The notes under the pieces: generated by a model
What the model was told of the DNA's origin: nothing
What the model saw: only the letters and a program-made list of their open reading frames with translations
Databases searched by the model: none
Part shown: one piece after another, positions 6,322-13,628 of the stretch
Layout of the letters: every line of letters starts with the position of its first letter
How positions within the stretch are numbered: position 1 is the first letter of the stretch
Program-made: the position numbers and the translations under genes
NCBI GenBank assembly: GCA_964505215.1
Contig: CAZDGU010000012.1
Location: 1 to 64,000 of the forward strand
From: Gracilimonas sp964505215
GTDB lineage: Bacteria; Bacteroidota; Rhodothermia; Balneolales; Balneolaceae
DNA length: 64,000 nt
Direction of reading: 5' to 3'

Positions 6322-8589
6322 ATGAATAAAATCACGCTTCAAATAGATGGAATGCACTGTACGGGCTGTGTGAATGCAGTGGATAAGCAGCTCGAAAATA
6401 TTGAGGGTGTTGCCGATGCGCAGGTCAATTTGGCCACCGATTCGGCTCTGGTAGAGTACGAAGGTGAAATGGATATGCAGGTATTTGCCGATGCCATTTC
6501 CAAAGCCGGATTTACGCTGGTTAGCAACGGAGAAGACGATCAGGAAAGTAAGGCCGAGCAGGTGGAAGAGCGGGAGCGTAAAAAGTACGAAACCGCCAAG
6601 CAAAATATGATTTGGTCGTGGGTGCCCACCATTCTTATGCTGGCGTGGATGTTGCCCATGTGGATTACCGGCTATATGTTTTTAGGCGCCGTAGGCATGG
6701 AGATGGGAATGATTATTCTATCCGCATTTACCATTTTTGTGCCGGGTTGGGAAACCATGAAAAGCGCGTGGAATTCCACCAAAAATCTAAACCCGAATAT
6801 GGACGTGCTGATTGCCATGGGAGCACTTGCGGCACTTTCTACGGGATTTGTGGCGCTGCTGCATAATCTCGGGCTGGCACCTAATTTCCACAGCTTTGCG
6901 ATGATTGGAGGCATGATTATGGCCTTCCACCTAACGGGGCGTTATATCGAAACGAAAGCCAAAGGAAGTGCTTCTGAATCTATCCGAAAGCTGATGACTT
7001 TGGGAGCAAAGGATGCTTCTGTTATACGAAATGGGGAAGAAGTTAAAATCTCCGTGAAAGATTTGAAAGCCGGCGATGTGATGCTGGTACGTCCCGGCGA
7101 AAAAATTCCCACCGATGGAGAGGTGATTGAAGGAAGCAGTTCGGTGGATGAATCTATTGCCACGGGTGAGTCTATGCCGGTGGAGAAATCTGTCGGAGAC
7201 GAGGTAATTGGCGCCACCGTAAACACCAACAGCGTGCTGAAGGTGAAGGCGACAAAAGTGGGCAGTCAGACTTTCTTAAATCAGGTTATAAAAATGGTGG
7301 AAGAAGCGCAGGGAAGTAAAATTCCCATTCAGGATTTTGCCGATCAGGTAACCAAAGTATTTGTGCCGGCCGTGTTGGTGCTGGCCCTGGCATCGTTGAG
7401 TGCGTGGCTGCTGTTTCCTGAGTATTTAGGCGGAATTGTGGAATGGGCTGCCGGATATTTGCCGTGGGTAAATCCTGAGCTCGGTTCTACAGCCATGGCT
7501 TTTTACGTGATGATTGCCGTACTGGTGATTGCGTGTCCTTGTGCGCTCGGCCTCGCAACGCCCACCGCACTGATGGTAGGCTCAGGATTGGGAGCTGAAA
7601 ACGGCATTCTCATCCGAAAGGGAGAAGCCATTCAGCGCATGAAAGACGTGGATGTTATGATATTTGACAAAACCGGAACTATTACCAAAGGCGAGCCGCA
7701 GGTTACCGATATAATTTCTTTTGGTGATGAGAAAAAAGAAGAGGTGCTTGCGTATGCGGCATCGGTAGAATACAGCTCGGAGCATCCGCTGGCACAAGCG
7801 GTTGTGCGCTATGCGGAAGGCCGGAATCACTCCATAAAAAAATCCAAAGGATTTGAAAGTATTACCGGTAAAGGCGTAAAGGCGACGGTTGATGGAATGG
7901 AAGTTGGGATTGGAACGGCCGGATTGATGGAAGATTTAGGAGTGAAGGTTTCTGAGGAAGCATCAGCCCAAAAAACGAGCCTGGAAGAGCAGGCCAAAAC
8001 CGCCGTTTATGTAAGCAGAGATACAAAACTGATAGGCGTATTAGGCATTGCCGATGAGGTGAAAGAAGACAGCAAAGAAGCTATCTCAACCCTGAAAAAA
8101 TCGGGAATGAAAACCATTATGATAACCGGCGATAATTACAAAACGGCGCGCGTTATTGCCGATAGCGTGGGCATTGATGAAGTAATTGCGGAGGTGATGC
8201 CCAACGAAAAATCGGATGAGGTGAAAAAGCTTCAGCAGTCCGGAAAAGTGGTTGCTATGGTGGGCGATGGCATTAATGATGCCCCCGCGCTTACCCTCGC
8301 TGATGTGGGAATTGCCATTGGAACGGGGACCGATGTGGCCATAGAATCGGGTGATATTGTATTGGTGAAGGGAGATCTTTCGGCCGTGATTCGGGCTATT
8401 AATCTGAGCAAGAAAACCTTCACCAAAATTAAGCAAAACTTGTTCTGGGCCTTTTTCTATAACCTGATTATGATTCCTCTGGCGCTTATGGGCTTTTTGC
8501 ATCCGCTGCTGGCCGAAGCTGCCATGGCGTTTAGCTCTATCAACGTGGTATTTAATTCCAGAAGATTGACTAAAGCTAAACTGGATTGA
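6322..8589 (+). CDS. copA: Copper-exporting P1B-type ATPase
   Basis: A 755-residue inner-membrane Cu(I) pump. An N-terminal HMA domain carries GMHCTGC (Cys13, Cys16). After paired transmembrane helices come the actuator motif TGES (281-284), the membrane metal site CPC (405-407), the phosphorylation site DKTGT (449-453), the nucleotide-domain SEHPLA around residue 485 and GDGINDAP near 648. The last helices contain YN (FYNLIM) and MAFSS, the MxxSS Cu(I) signature, so copper rather than zinc is the expected ion. All catalytic residues are intact and the length is normal. It follows copZ and precedes a DUF411 gene, forming a copper-resistance cluster. Confidence 0.95.
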   Translation: MNKITLQIDGMHCTGCVNAVDKQLENIEGVADAQVNLATDSALVEYEGEMDMQVFADAISKAGFTLVSNGEDDQESKAEQVEERERKKYETAKQNMIWSWVPTILMLAWMLPMWITGYMFLGAVGMEMGMIILSAFTIFVPGWETMKSAWNSTKNLNPNMDVLIAMGALAALSTGFVALLHNLGLAPNFHSFAMIGGMIMAFHLTGRYIETKAKGSASESIRKLMTLGAKDASVIRNGEEVKISVKDLKAGDVMLVRPGEKIPTDGEVIEGSSSVDESIATGESMPVEKSVGDEVIGATVNTNSVLKVKATKVGSQTFLNQVIKMVEEAQGSKIPIQDFADQVTKVFVPAVLVLALASLSAWLLFPEYLGGIVEWAAGYLPWVNPELGSTAMAFYVMIAVLVIACPCALGLATPTALMVGSGLGAENGILIRKGEAIQRMKDVDVMIFDKTGTITKGEPQVTDIISFGDEKKEEVLAYAASVEYSSEHPLAQAVVRYAEGRNHSIKKSKGFESITGKGVKATVDGMEVGIGTAGLMEDLGVKVSEEASAQKTSLEEQAKTAVYVSRDTKLIGVLGIADEVKEDSKEAISTLKKSGMKTIMITGDNYKTARVIADSVGIDEVIAEVMPNEKSDEVKKLQQSGKVVAMVGDGINDAPALTLADVGIAIGTGTDVAIESGDIVLVKGDLSAVIRAINLSKKTFTKIKQNLFWAFFYNLIMIPLALMGFLHPLLAEAAMAFSSINVVFNSRRLTKAKLD

Positions 8590-8742
8590 TGAACTTTTGC
8601 ATCAGAATGGGCAGAGAAGCTGACATCGGTTCACCCCAAAAAATGAACCTGAAAAACAGTTTAAATTTCATGGCTCAAATGAAACAAAGTTGCTAAAAGT
8701 AGGTTATCTTTTACCCGTCATTTTTAAAAACAAGTAACCGAT

Positions 8743-9219
8743 ATGAGCAATAATAAGATTTTAGTAGCCGGACTTTTAATCACCGCAGGCGTAGCGATAT
8801 TTTTATTTTGGCCGGGTAATTCGTCCTCTAATTTACTGGCAAGCGGCACCGAAGTGGTGATGTATAAAAACGAAGGCTGCCAATGCTGCACGGCCTGGGG
8901 CAGCCACATGATGGAGGGAGATTTTTACGTAAAAGAAGTAGCCACTCCGGTATTAGCACAGGTGAAGCACGACAAAGGTATTAGCAGAAATTTATCCTCT
9001 TGCCATACAGCTATTGTAGAAGGTTATGTGGTAGAAGGCCACGTTCCGCGCGCCGAAGTTGAGCGCATGCTGAAAGAAAAGCCGGATGCTATTGGCTTGG
9101 CCGTTCCGGAAATGCCCTTTGGCTCGCCGGGAATGGAAACGCCGGGACGAGCTCCTGAAAGCTACGATGTGCTGTTAGTACACAAAGACGGCTCCACCAG
9201 CGTGTATGCCTCTTACTAA
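8743..9219 (+). CDS. Exported DUF411 metal-binding protein
   Basis: A 158-residue protein with an N-terminal hydrophobic signal or anchor (residues about 5-23), then VVMYKNEGCQCCTAWGSHM, whose CxCC cluster is the hallmark of DUF411, and LSSCHTAIVEGYVVEGHVP with the conserved Cys/His. DUF411 proteins occur in copper- and silver-resistance clusters and are thought to bind metal outside the cytoplasm. The position 150 bp after copA supports that role. The exact metal and mechanism are inference. Confidence 0.85.
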   Translation: MSNNKILVAGLLITAGVAIFLFWPGNSSSNLLASGTEVVMYKNEGCQCCTAWGSHMMEGDFYVKEVATPVLAQVKHDKGISRNLSSCHTAIVEGYVVEGHVPRAEVERMLKEKPDAIGLAVPEMPFGSPGMETPGRAPESYDVLLVHKDGSTSVYASY

Positions 9220-9329
9220 GCAGCTTGCCTGCTTTTGGTGAGTGTTTGAGCGGGGTTCGTTATGGTGAAAAGGAACAAAAAGCCTCAAAACACCTTTAAT
9301 AAAATGAACCTTAACAAAAATAAATACTC

Positions 9330-9533
9330 ATGAAACGAACTATAGGCGGAATTCTCACAGCGGGTGGACTCTTAGGAGTTATTTATTTCGGATACCAATA
9401 TTTTCAAGATTCCGAATCGTTTGAGGCTTTTGGTGCCGATGTAGCTATTAGCACCGGCGATTATACCCCCATTATAATTTCTGCAGTGGTAATGATAGCA
9501 GGCATTGTAATTGCCAAACTGAATGTAAAATAA
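9330..9533 (+). CDS. Small two-helix membrane protein, unknown function
   Basis: A 67-residue protein starting MKRTIGGILTAGGLLGVIYFG. It has two hydrophobic segments (about 4-23 and 47-63) separated by a short acidic stretch (DSESFEAFGADV). The layout resembles DUF3185-type small membrane proteins, but the match is by general pattern only. It follows the DUF411 gene by 110 bp and ends just before a strong terminator, so it is probably the last gene of the copper cluster transcript or a separate small unit. Confidence 0.55.
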   Translation: MKRTIGGILTAGGLLGVIYFGYQYFQDSESFEAFGADVAISTGDYTPIIISAVVMIAGIVIAKLNVK

Positions 9534-9566
9534 GCTAACAGCTACCACACGATTTAGATACAATTT

Positions 9567-9598
9567 CCCCGATTGATTTTAGTCATTCGGGGTTTTTT
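9567..9598 (+). terminator. Rho-independent terminator
   Basis: CCCCGA (9567-9572) and TCGGGG (9587-9592) form a GC-rich stem around a 14-nt loop, followed by TTTTTT (9593-9598). It ends the plus-strand copper cluster and also lies just past the 3' end of the minus-strand dehydrogenase pseudogene. Confidence 0.75.
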
Positions 9599-9656
9599 AT
9601 TTGATATTTACCCTCGTCCTCCAACCTCCGGTTCATAACGAGAGTGAATTACATTT

Positions 9657-10492
9657 CTACAACTCGCACAATTTTTCACTGATTTCCCAGAGTTTGGCGG
9701 CAGCTTCTTCGCTGCGGGCTGCTTTGCTTGGGGCGGCCGGCTTTTTGTTTTTAAAATAAGCTCCATTTACGGAATCTACCTCTTCGGAGGAAGCTAAATA
9801 AATCGAAGTCTCTGCTCCTGTTTCTGACGAGATCATAAATAATTTACCGATTGAGTAAGCCAGACGAACTAACCGGCTTCCGCTTTGCCCAAAATTAGAA
9901 GCTACCACTCCGGGATGAAGACAGTTTACTGTAACGTTGTTTCAGCCAGGCGCCGTGCAAGCTCTTTGGTGAATAAAATGTTGTATAATTTAGAATTACC
10001 GTAGGCTTTAAACGCATTGAAATCATTTTTCAGCTGTACGTTTTTGGGATTGAAAGAGCCGGCGCGGTGCGCTTCAGAAGCAACATTAATAATGCGGGCA
10101 TAATCGGAGGCATTCACTTTATCTAACAGTAAATGGGTAAATAAAAAGTAGCCCAGATGATTGACAGCAAAGGTTTTTTCCAGTCCGTCTATGGTTTCTT
10201 CTTTTTCAGAAGGGATGAACCCGTGATTGTTAATAAGCACATCAATTTGCTCGTAGTCTGCAATTATTTGCTCAGCGGCTTTGTGGATGTCGGATTGAAT
10301 GGCAAAATCGCACAACACAATATCAATGCCGGCGCCGTGGGTTTGAGCCATAATTTCCTGTCGGGCAGCTTGGGCTTTTTCTTCATTCCGGCAAACCATT
10401 ACCAGATATGCGCCCTTTTGGGCCAGCGCCTTTGCCGTTTCGAAACCGATGCCCGAGTTAGCACCGGTAATTACACATAATTTGTTATTCAT
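9657..10492 (-). pseudogene. Short-chain dehydrogenase/reductase with a frameshift
   Basis: The intact part starts at the ATG at 10492 (MNNKLCVITG), preceded by AGGA, and shows the Rossmann motif TGANSGIG (9-16), NNHG (88-91, normally NNAG), catalytic Ser139, Tyr164 and Lys168 (YGNSK). The frame then stops after RRLAETTLQ near 9926. A one-base shift at about 9934-9938 restores TVNCLHPGVVASNFGQSG, the standard continuation of retinol-dehydrogenase-like SDRs, down to the stop at 9657. The total would be about 278 residues. All catalytic residues lie upstream of the lesion, but the substrate-binding C-terminal third is out of frame. Longer upstream starts are unlikely because they would extend into the divergent GroES-like gene's promoter region. 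Confidence 0.85.
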
Positions 10493-10608
10493 AGCGTCAG
10501 TTTTATTCCTAAGAGGTGTATCGTACAAAAGCAGTAAAAAGTTTCGCGGGGTGATGGCATGCGGATAATTGAAGAGCGTAAAAATGTTTACCAAAGCTTC
10601 AAATTCCG

Positions 10609-10616
10609 TATCTTTA
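10609..10616 (+). promoter_or_regulatory. Candidate -7 box upstream of the GroES-like gene
   Basis: TATCTTTA resembles the Bacteroidota -7 element TAnnTTTG and lies 20 nt before the ATG at 10637. No convincing TTG was found at the -33 position. Similar boxes occur at 20174, 41253 and 53508. Confidence 0.35.
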
Positions 10617-10636
10617 CAAAAATTTTTAATGCAGCT

Positions 10637-11002
10637 ATGATACAAGAATATTTAAACTCTATTGACAAATTTGTGGTAGTTGGAGATCGGGTGCTCATTA
10701 AGCCGCGAGATATGGAAACGCACACCCGAAGCGGACTGGTGCTACCGGCTTCCGTTAAAGAAAAGGAAGAAATACAAAGCGGTTATGTACTCAAAACCGG
10801 TCCGGGTTATCCTATTCCAAATCATGATGTGGAAGAGGCCTGGAAAGACACCACCGATACCAAATATATCGGAATGCAGGCAGAGGAAGGAGACCTTGCC
10901 ATTTTCCTGAAAAATCAAGCCTATGAAATTGAATTTGAAACCGAGAAATATATCATCGTTCCGCACGCGGCTATATTATTATTTATCAGGGACGACAGCT
11001 AA
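10637..11002 (+). CDS. GroES/Cpn10-like co-chaperonin family protein
   Basis: A 121-residue protein from the ATG at 10637 (MIQEYLNSIDKFVVVGDRVL). The segment VVVGDRVLIKPRDMETHTRSGLVLPASVKEKEE matches the GroES N-terminus including a mobile loop, and GDLAIFLKNQAYEIEFETEKYIIVPHAAILL matches its C-terminal beta strands. It is longer than canonical GroES (about 95 residues) because of an insert around VEEAWKDTTDTKYIG, and no groEL neighbour is present, so it is probably a second divergent GroES-like protein rather than the main co-chaperonin. A longer reading from 10559 would include promoter sequence and is disfavoured. Confidence 0.8.
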   Translation: MIQEYLNSIDKFVVVGDRVLIKPRDMETHTRSGLVLPASVKEKEEIQSGYVLKTGPGYPIPNHDVEEAWKDTTDTKYIGMQAEEGDLAIFLKNQAYEIEFETEKYIIVPHAAILLFIRDDS

Positions 11003-11006
11003 ATAA

Positions 11007-11666
11007 ATGTCAAAAAGCAATACTACGAATACGCAAGAACACACTACACAAGAACAATCGGAAACCGAAAATCACAAGCATTCCGTAATAGATGATGTGC
11101 AGGGAATTATCATTGGCTCGCTGATGGCGGCTTTTGGAATTTCTATTTTCTCTCACATGAATTTCCTGATTGGGGGAACCGCCGGTGCTGCTTTTCTGAC
11201 TCAATATGCCACAGAATGGTCATTTGGGCCTATTTTCTTCATTATCAATCTGCCGTTTTATGTGCTGGCGGTAAAAAAGCTGGGCTGGGATTTTACCATC
11301 AAAACATTTTTAGCCGTTACGGGCGTCTCTTTTTTAACCGAATTCATTCCCAAAGTATTTGAGTTTGGAGAAATCAATCCGTGGTTTGCAGCAATATTTG
11401 GGGGATTTCTGATTGGCAGCGGCCTGCTGATGCTCTTCCGTCACAAAGCAAGCCTGGGAGGGTTGAACATCCTGTCTATTTATGTGCAAGAATATTTTCA
11501 AATCAGTGCCGGGAAGTTCCAGATGGTTGCAGATACGCTCATTATTTTAGCCGCCTTTTTTATTGTTGATTGGAAAGCACTCGCCTTTTCGGTGCTGGCA
11601 GCTGTGGCGTTAAACATCATTTTAGCCATCAACCACAAACCCGGCCGCTATCGCGGAATGAGCTAA
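11007..11666 (+). CDS. YitT family membrane protein
   Basis: A 219-residue protein with a hydrophilic N-terminal tail rich in Thr, Gln and Glu (about 1-30), then five or six hydrophobic helices. IGGTAGAAFLTQYATEWSFG and HKASLGGLNILSIYVQEYF are typical of the YitT/DUF161 family, whose members are integral membrane proteins of unknown transport role. The gene begins 4 bp after the GroES-like stop, so the two are probably co-transcribed. The C-terminal DUF2179 domain found in longer YitT proteins is absent. Confidence 0.8.
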   Translation: MSKSNTTNTQEHTTQEQSETENHKHSVIDDVQGIIIGSLMAAFGISIFSHMNFLIGGTAGAAFLTQYATEWSFGPIFFIINLPFYVLAVKKLGWDFTIKTFLAVTGVSFLTEFIPKVFEFGEINPWFAAIFGGFLIGSGLLMLFRHKASLGGLNILSIYVQEYFQISAGKFQMVADTLIILAAFFIVDWKALAFSVLAAVALNIILAINHKPGRYRGMS

Positions 11667-11670
11667 GGTT

Positions 11671-11706
11671 TCAGTGAACAGGGAGCAGTTTACAGTGATC
11701 AGGATT
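11671..11706 (+). repeat. Intergenic repeat, module A (locus 1)
   Basis: TCAGTGAACAGGGAGCAGTT followed by TACAGTGATCAGGATT. Near-identical sequence occurs at 35464-35484, 52983-53018 and, inverted, at about 40100-40137. The internal repetition CAGTGAACAG/CAGTGATCAG looks like decayed short tandem repeats. The whole gap 11667-12446 contains no credible gene and is made of modules A, B and C/D. Confidence 0.75.
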
Positions 11707-11757
11707 TGTTAGTAAGCCGGTATTGGACATGGAATTGCAGTACTGCCCATGTCCACT

Positions 11758-11943
11758 AACACCTTCCGCATGTGTGGCGAGCTGCACATGGCACCTTCCT
11801 CAAGGAAGGACTTTTTTCTTGCTCGTTTTTGACAGTGATGACTGTAGCTTATTTCTGAACTTATTTTCATCTAAAATGTAAGTCTCTCCTCGAGGAGAGT
11901 GCAAATCATTCAACTTTATGTTGAATGATTTGCGAGAGGTGTT
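11758..11943 (+). repeat. Structured multi-hairpin repeat element, copy 1 (module B)
   Basis: A 186-nt element closed by AACACCT (11758-11764) and AGGTGTT (11937-11943). Inside are four hairpins. H1 is CATGTGTGGC/GCTGCACATG (11769-11790, two G-T wobbles). H2 is CCTTCCT/AGGAAGG (11794-11809). H3 is the perfect palindrome CTCTCCTCGAGGAGAG (11884-11899). H4 is GCAAATCATTCAAC/GTTGAATGATTTGC (11901-11933, 14 bp perfect, 5-nt loop). Copies lie at 35525-35711 and, inverted, at 39871-40055. Compared with copy 3, H1 and H4 show compensatory changes. No ORF is conserved. It could be a miniature inverted-repeat element or a structured RNA. Confidence 0.85.
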
Positions 11944-12035
11944 GGCGGAGGATGATTGAAATATTATTTCTGCTCACACATCTCGTAGGTTTGTACCCCA
12001 AACCGCTTCAAACAGATCCTTCACTCCGCGTTATC

Positions 12036-12230
12036 CTCGCTCCCAACGACCTCGTTGGGAGCGCTGTAAAGAACCACCCAGTTCATGAAATATCGCCAAG
12101 GTACGGGCTGATGAAGTTTACGAGCACATTTCCGAGATTGCTTCGGCGGTTGATGTGGCAAGCGTGGTTATTCCCGTTTCCGCTTCGCAAAGGAATACGT
12201 CTGCGAGGAGTATTATTCTTTGGGCTGAAA
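12036..12230 (+). repeat. Intergenic repeat, modules C and D (locus 1)
   Basis: Module C contains the perfect palindrome GCTCCCAACGA-CC-TCGTTGGGAGC (12039-12062) and then TAAAGAACCACCCAGTTCA. Module D has CGCCAAGG, then CGAGATTGCTTCGGCGGTTG and GCTTCGCAAAGGAATACG. The same modules appear at 35917-36080 and 53069-53235, and inverted at 39403-39453 and 39598-39720. Apparent ORFs across this stretch are by-products of the repeat and are not called as genes. Confidence 0.8.
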
Positions 12231-12446
12231 AGCTCAAAGACTACACGACGCGGCAGTCTCGTGGATGTGTTTGGGTTTTTAGTACATCTCATTGCCTCTC
12301 TGCGGTCGGACATTGCCTTTTATATCCACTCGTCAGGAAAACGGACACCTGTCAGCATTGCCGGATAGTACTGTTTGTTATTAGGAATGAATTTTTAAAA
12401 ATTTTTCGTTATTTCTTTCATACATCAATTAATAAACCTCAGGCTT

Positions 12447-13349
12447 ATGAAACGACGGGAGTTTTTAGTGAAATCAGCATTAATGGGAGCCTCTGCTTTA
12501 TTTCCGGTTCATAAGGTGTTTGGGTCGATTTCTGAAGGCAATTTTGCAACCGTGCGAAGAAATGTAGGCACTTTTGTGGCCAAAGGCGGAACCATCGGCT
12601 GGCTGGTGAATAAAGAGGCTGTGGTTATTATAGACGCACAATTTCCGGATACTGCCGCAGAATGCGTGGCCGGACTTGAGGAAAGAACAGATCTGAACTT
12701 CGATATGCTGATTAACACGCACCATCACGGCGATCACACCGGCGGTAATCCGGTTTTTCAGCCCAAGGTAAAGCATATTGTAGCACACGAAAATGTGCCC
12801 GGCTTAATGAAAAATGCTTCTGATAAAAGTGATGACGAGCTGGCTCTGCCCGACACTGTGTATAAGAAAAGCTGGAAAAAAGATGTGGGAGATGAAACTG
12901 TTCATTTGAACTATTACGGCCCGGCTCACACCGGCGGCGATTCCGTTGTTTATTTTGAAAAAGCCAGGGTTGCTCACATGGGCGATTTGATGTTTAATCG
13001 GGCACATCCGTACATAGATCGGCCTGCAGGAGCTTCCATCTCAAACTGGATACAGGTTCTGGAAAACACCGCAAATGATTTACCGGCAGACACAAAGTAT
13101 ATTTTTGGGCACGGCAGTTCGGAGTTTGGTATAACGGGAACAAGGGATGATTTAGCCGTGATGAAAGCTTTTTTAGAGGCTTTGCTTAATTTCACTCAAA
13201 AAGGAATTGATGCGGGCAAACCGAAAGAAGAGCTTATAAAGAAGGAAGCTCTGGAAGGCTTCGAAGCTTTTAACGCTCCCGGCTGGCGGCTTCCCCTGAG
13301 TGCCAATATTGAAGTTGCCTATGCAGAACTGACGGAGAGGGATGGATAA
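12447..13349 (+). CDS. Exported MBL-fold metallohydrolase
   Basis: A 300-residue metallo-beta-lactamase-fold protein. The N-terminus MKRREFLVKSALMGASALFP looks like a signal or Tat-like leader (RRE followed by a hydrophobic stretch), suggesting periplasmic location. The metal-binding motif THHHGDHTGG gives H92, H94, D96 and H97, and later AHTGGDSVVYF, AHMGDLMFN and FGHGSSEFG supply the remaining His/Asp ligands. The overall pattern resembles the glyoxalase II/cyclase-like MBL hydrolases found next to 'cyclase' annotations. Substrate is unknown. A small zinc-ribbon ORF overlaps its last 8 bases. Confidence 0.85.
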   Translation: MKRREFLVKSALMGASALFPVHKVFGSISEGNFATVRRNVGTFVAKGGTIGWLVNKEAVVIIDAQFPDTAAECVAGLEERTDLNFDMLINTHHHGDHTGGNPVFQPKVKHIVAHENVPGLMKNASDKSDDELALPDTVYKKSWKKDVGDETVHLNYYGPAHTGGDSVVYFEKARVAHMGDLMFNRAHPYIDRPAGASISNWIQVLENTANDLPADTKYIFGHGSSEFGITGTRDDLAVMKAFLEALLNFTQKGIDAGKPKEELIKKEALEGFEAFNAPGWRLPLSANIEVAYAELTERDG

Positions 13350-13512
13350 ATCAGCGCAAGAAAATAAAACGGAAAGGAATTCGGAGGCGAAGCGCCGCTG
13401 CCCATATTGCGGACAATTAGCCGAATTAATTTGGGTGCACGGGCATGGGCAATGTGCCCGCTGTGGCATTAATACCCATGAGTGCTGTAGCGGGGAAAGA
13501 TGCTGGCGATGA
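13342..13512 (+). CDS. Small cysteine-rich zinc-ribbon protein
   Basis: A 56-residue ORF from the ATG at 13342, overlapping the MBL gene by 8 bp, which suggests translational coupling. It begins MDKSAQENKTERNSEAKRR, then CPYCGQLAELIWVHGHGQ, CARCG and HECCSGERC, giving two CxxC knuckles (Cys20/Cys23 and Cys38/Cys41) plus an extra Cys/His cluster. That spacing is a classic zinc ribbon, and the LIWVHGHGQC core resembles small conserved zinc-ribbon proteins of Bacteroidota as I remember them. No function is known. The coding reading is supported by the dense Cys/His pattern. Confidence 0.7.
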   Translation: MDKSAQENKTERNSEAKRRCPYCGQLAELIWVHGHGQCARCGINTHECCSGERCWR

Positions 13513-13628
13513 ATGCGTAAAAAGGTTTGATAACACTCCAACAAATAACTGGCTTCAACCCACCTAAAAACCCAAAAACCCGAACACTCTAACACCCGAA
13601 CACTCAAAAACCTTAACACCCTAACACC

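Noticed and set aside
11925..12514. Two long overlapping plus-strand frames (11925-12368 and 12155-12514)
   Set aside because: They run through repeat modules B, C and D, differ between copies of the repeat, and the second runs into the start of the MBL gene.
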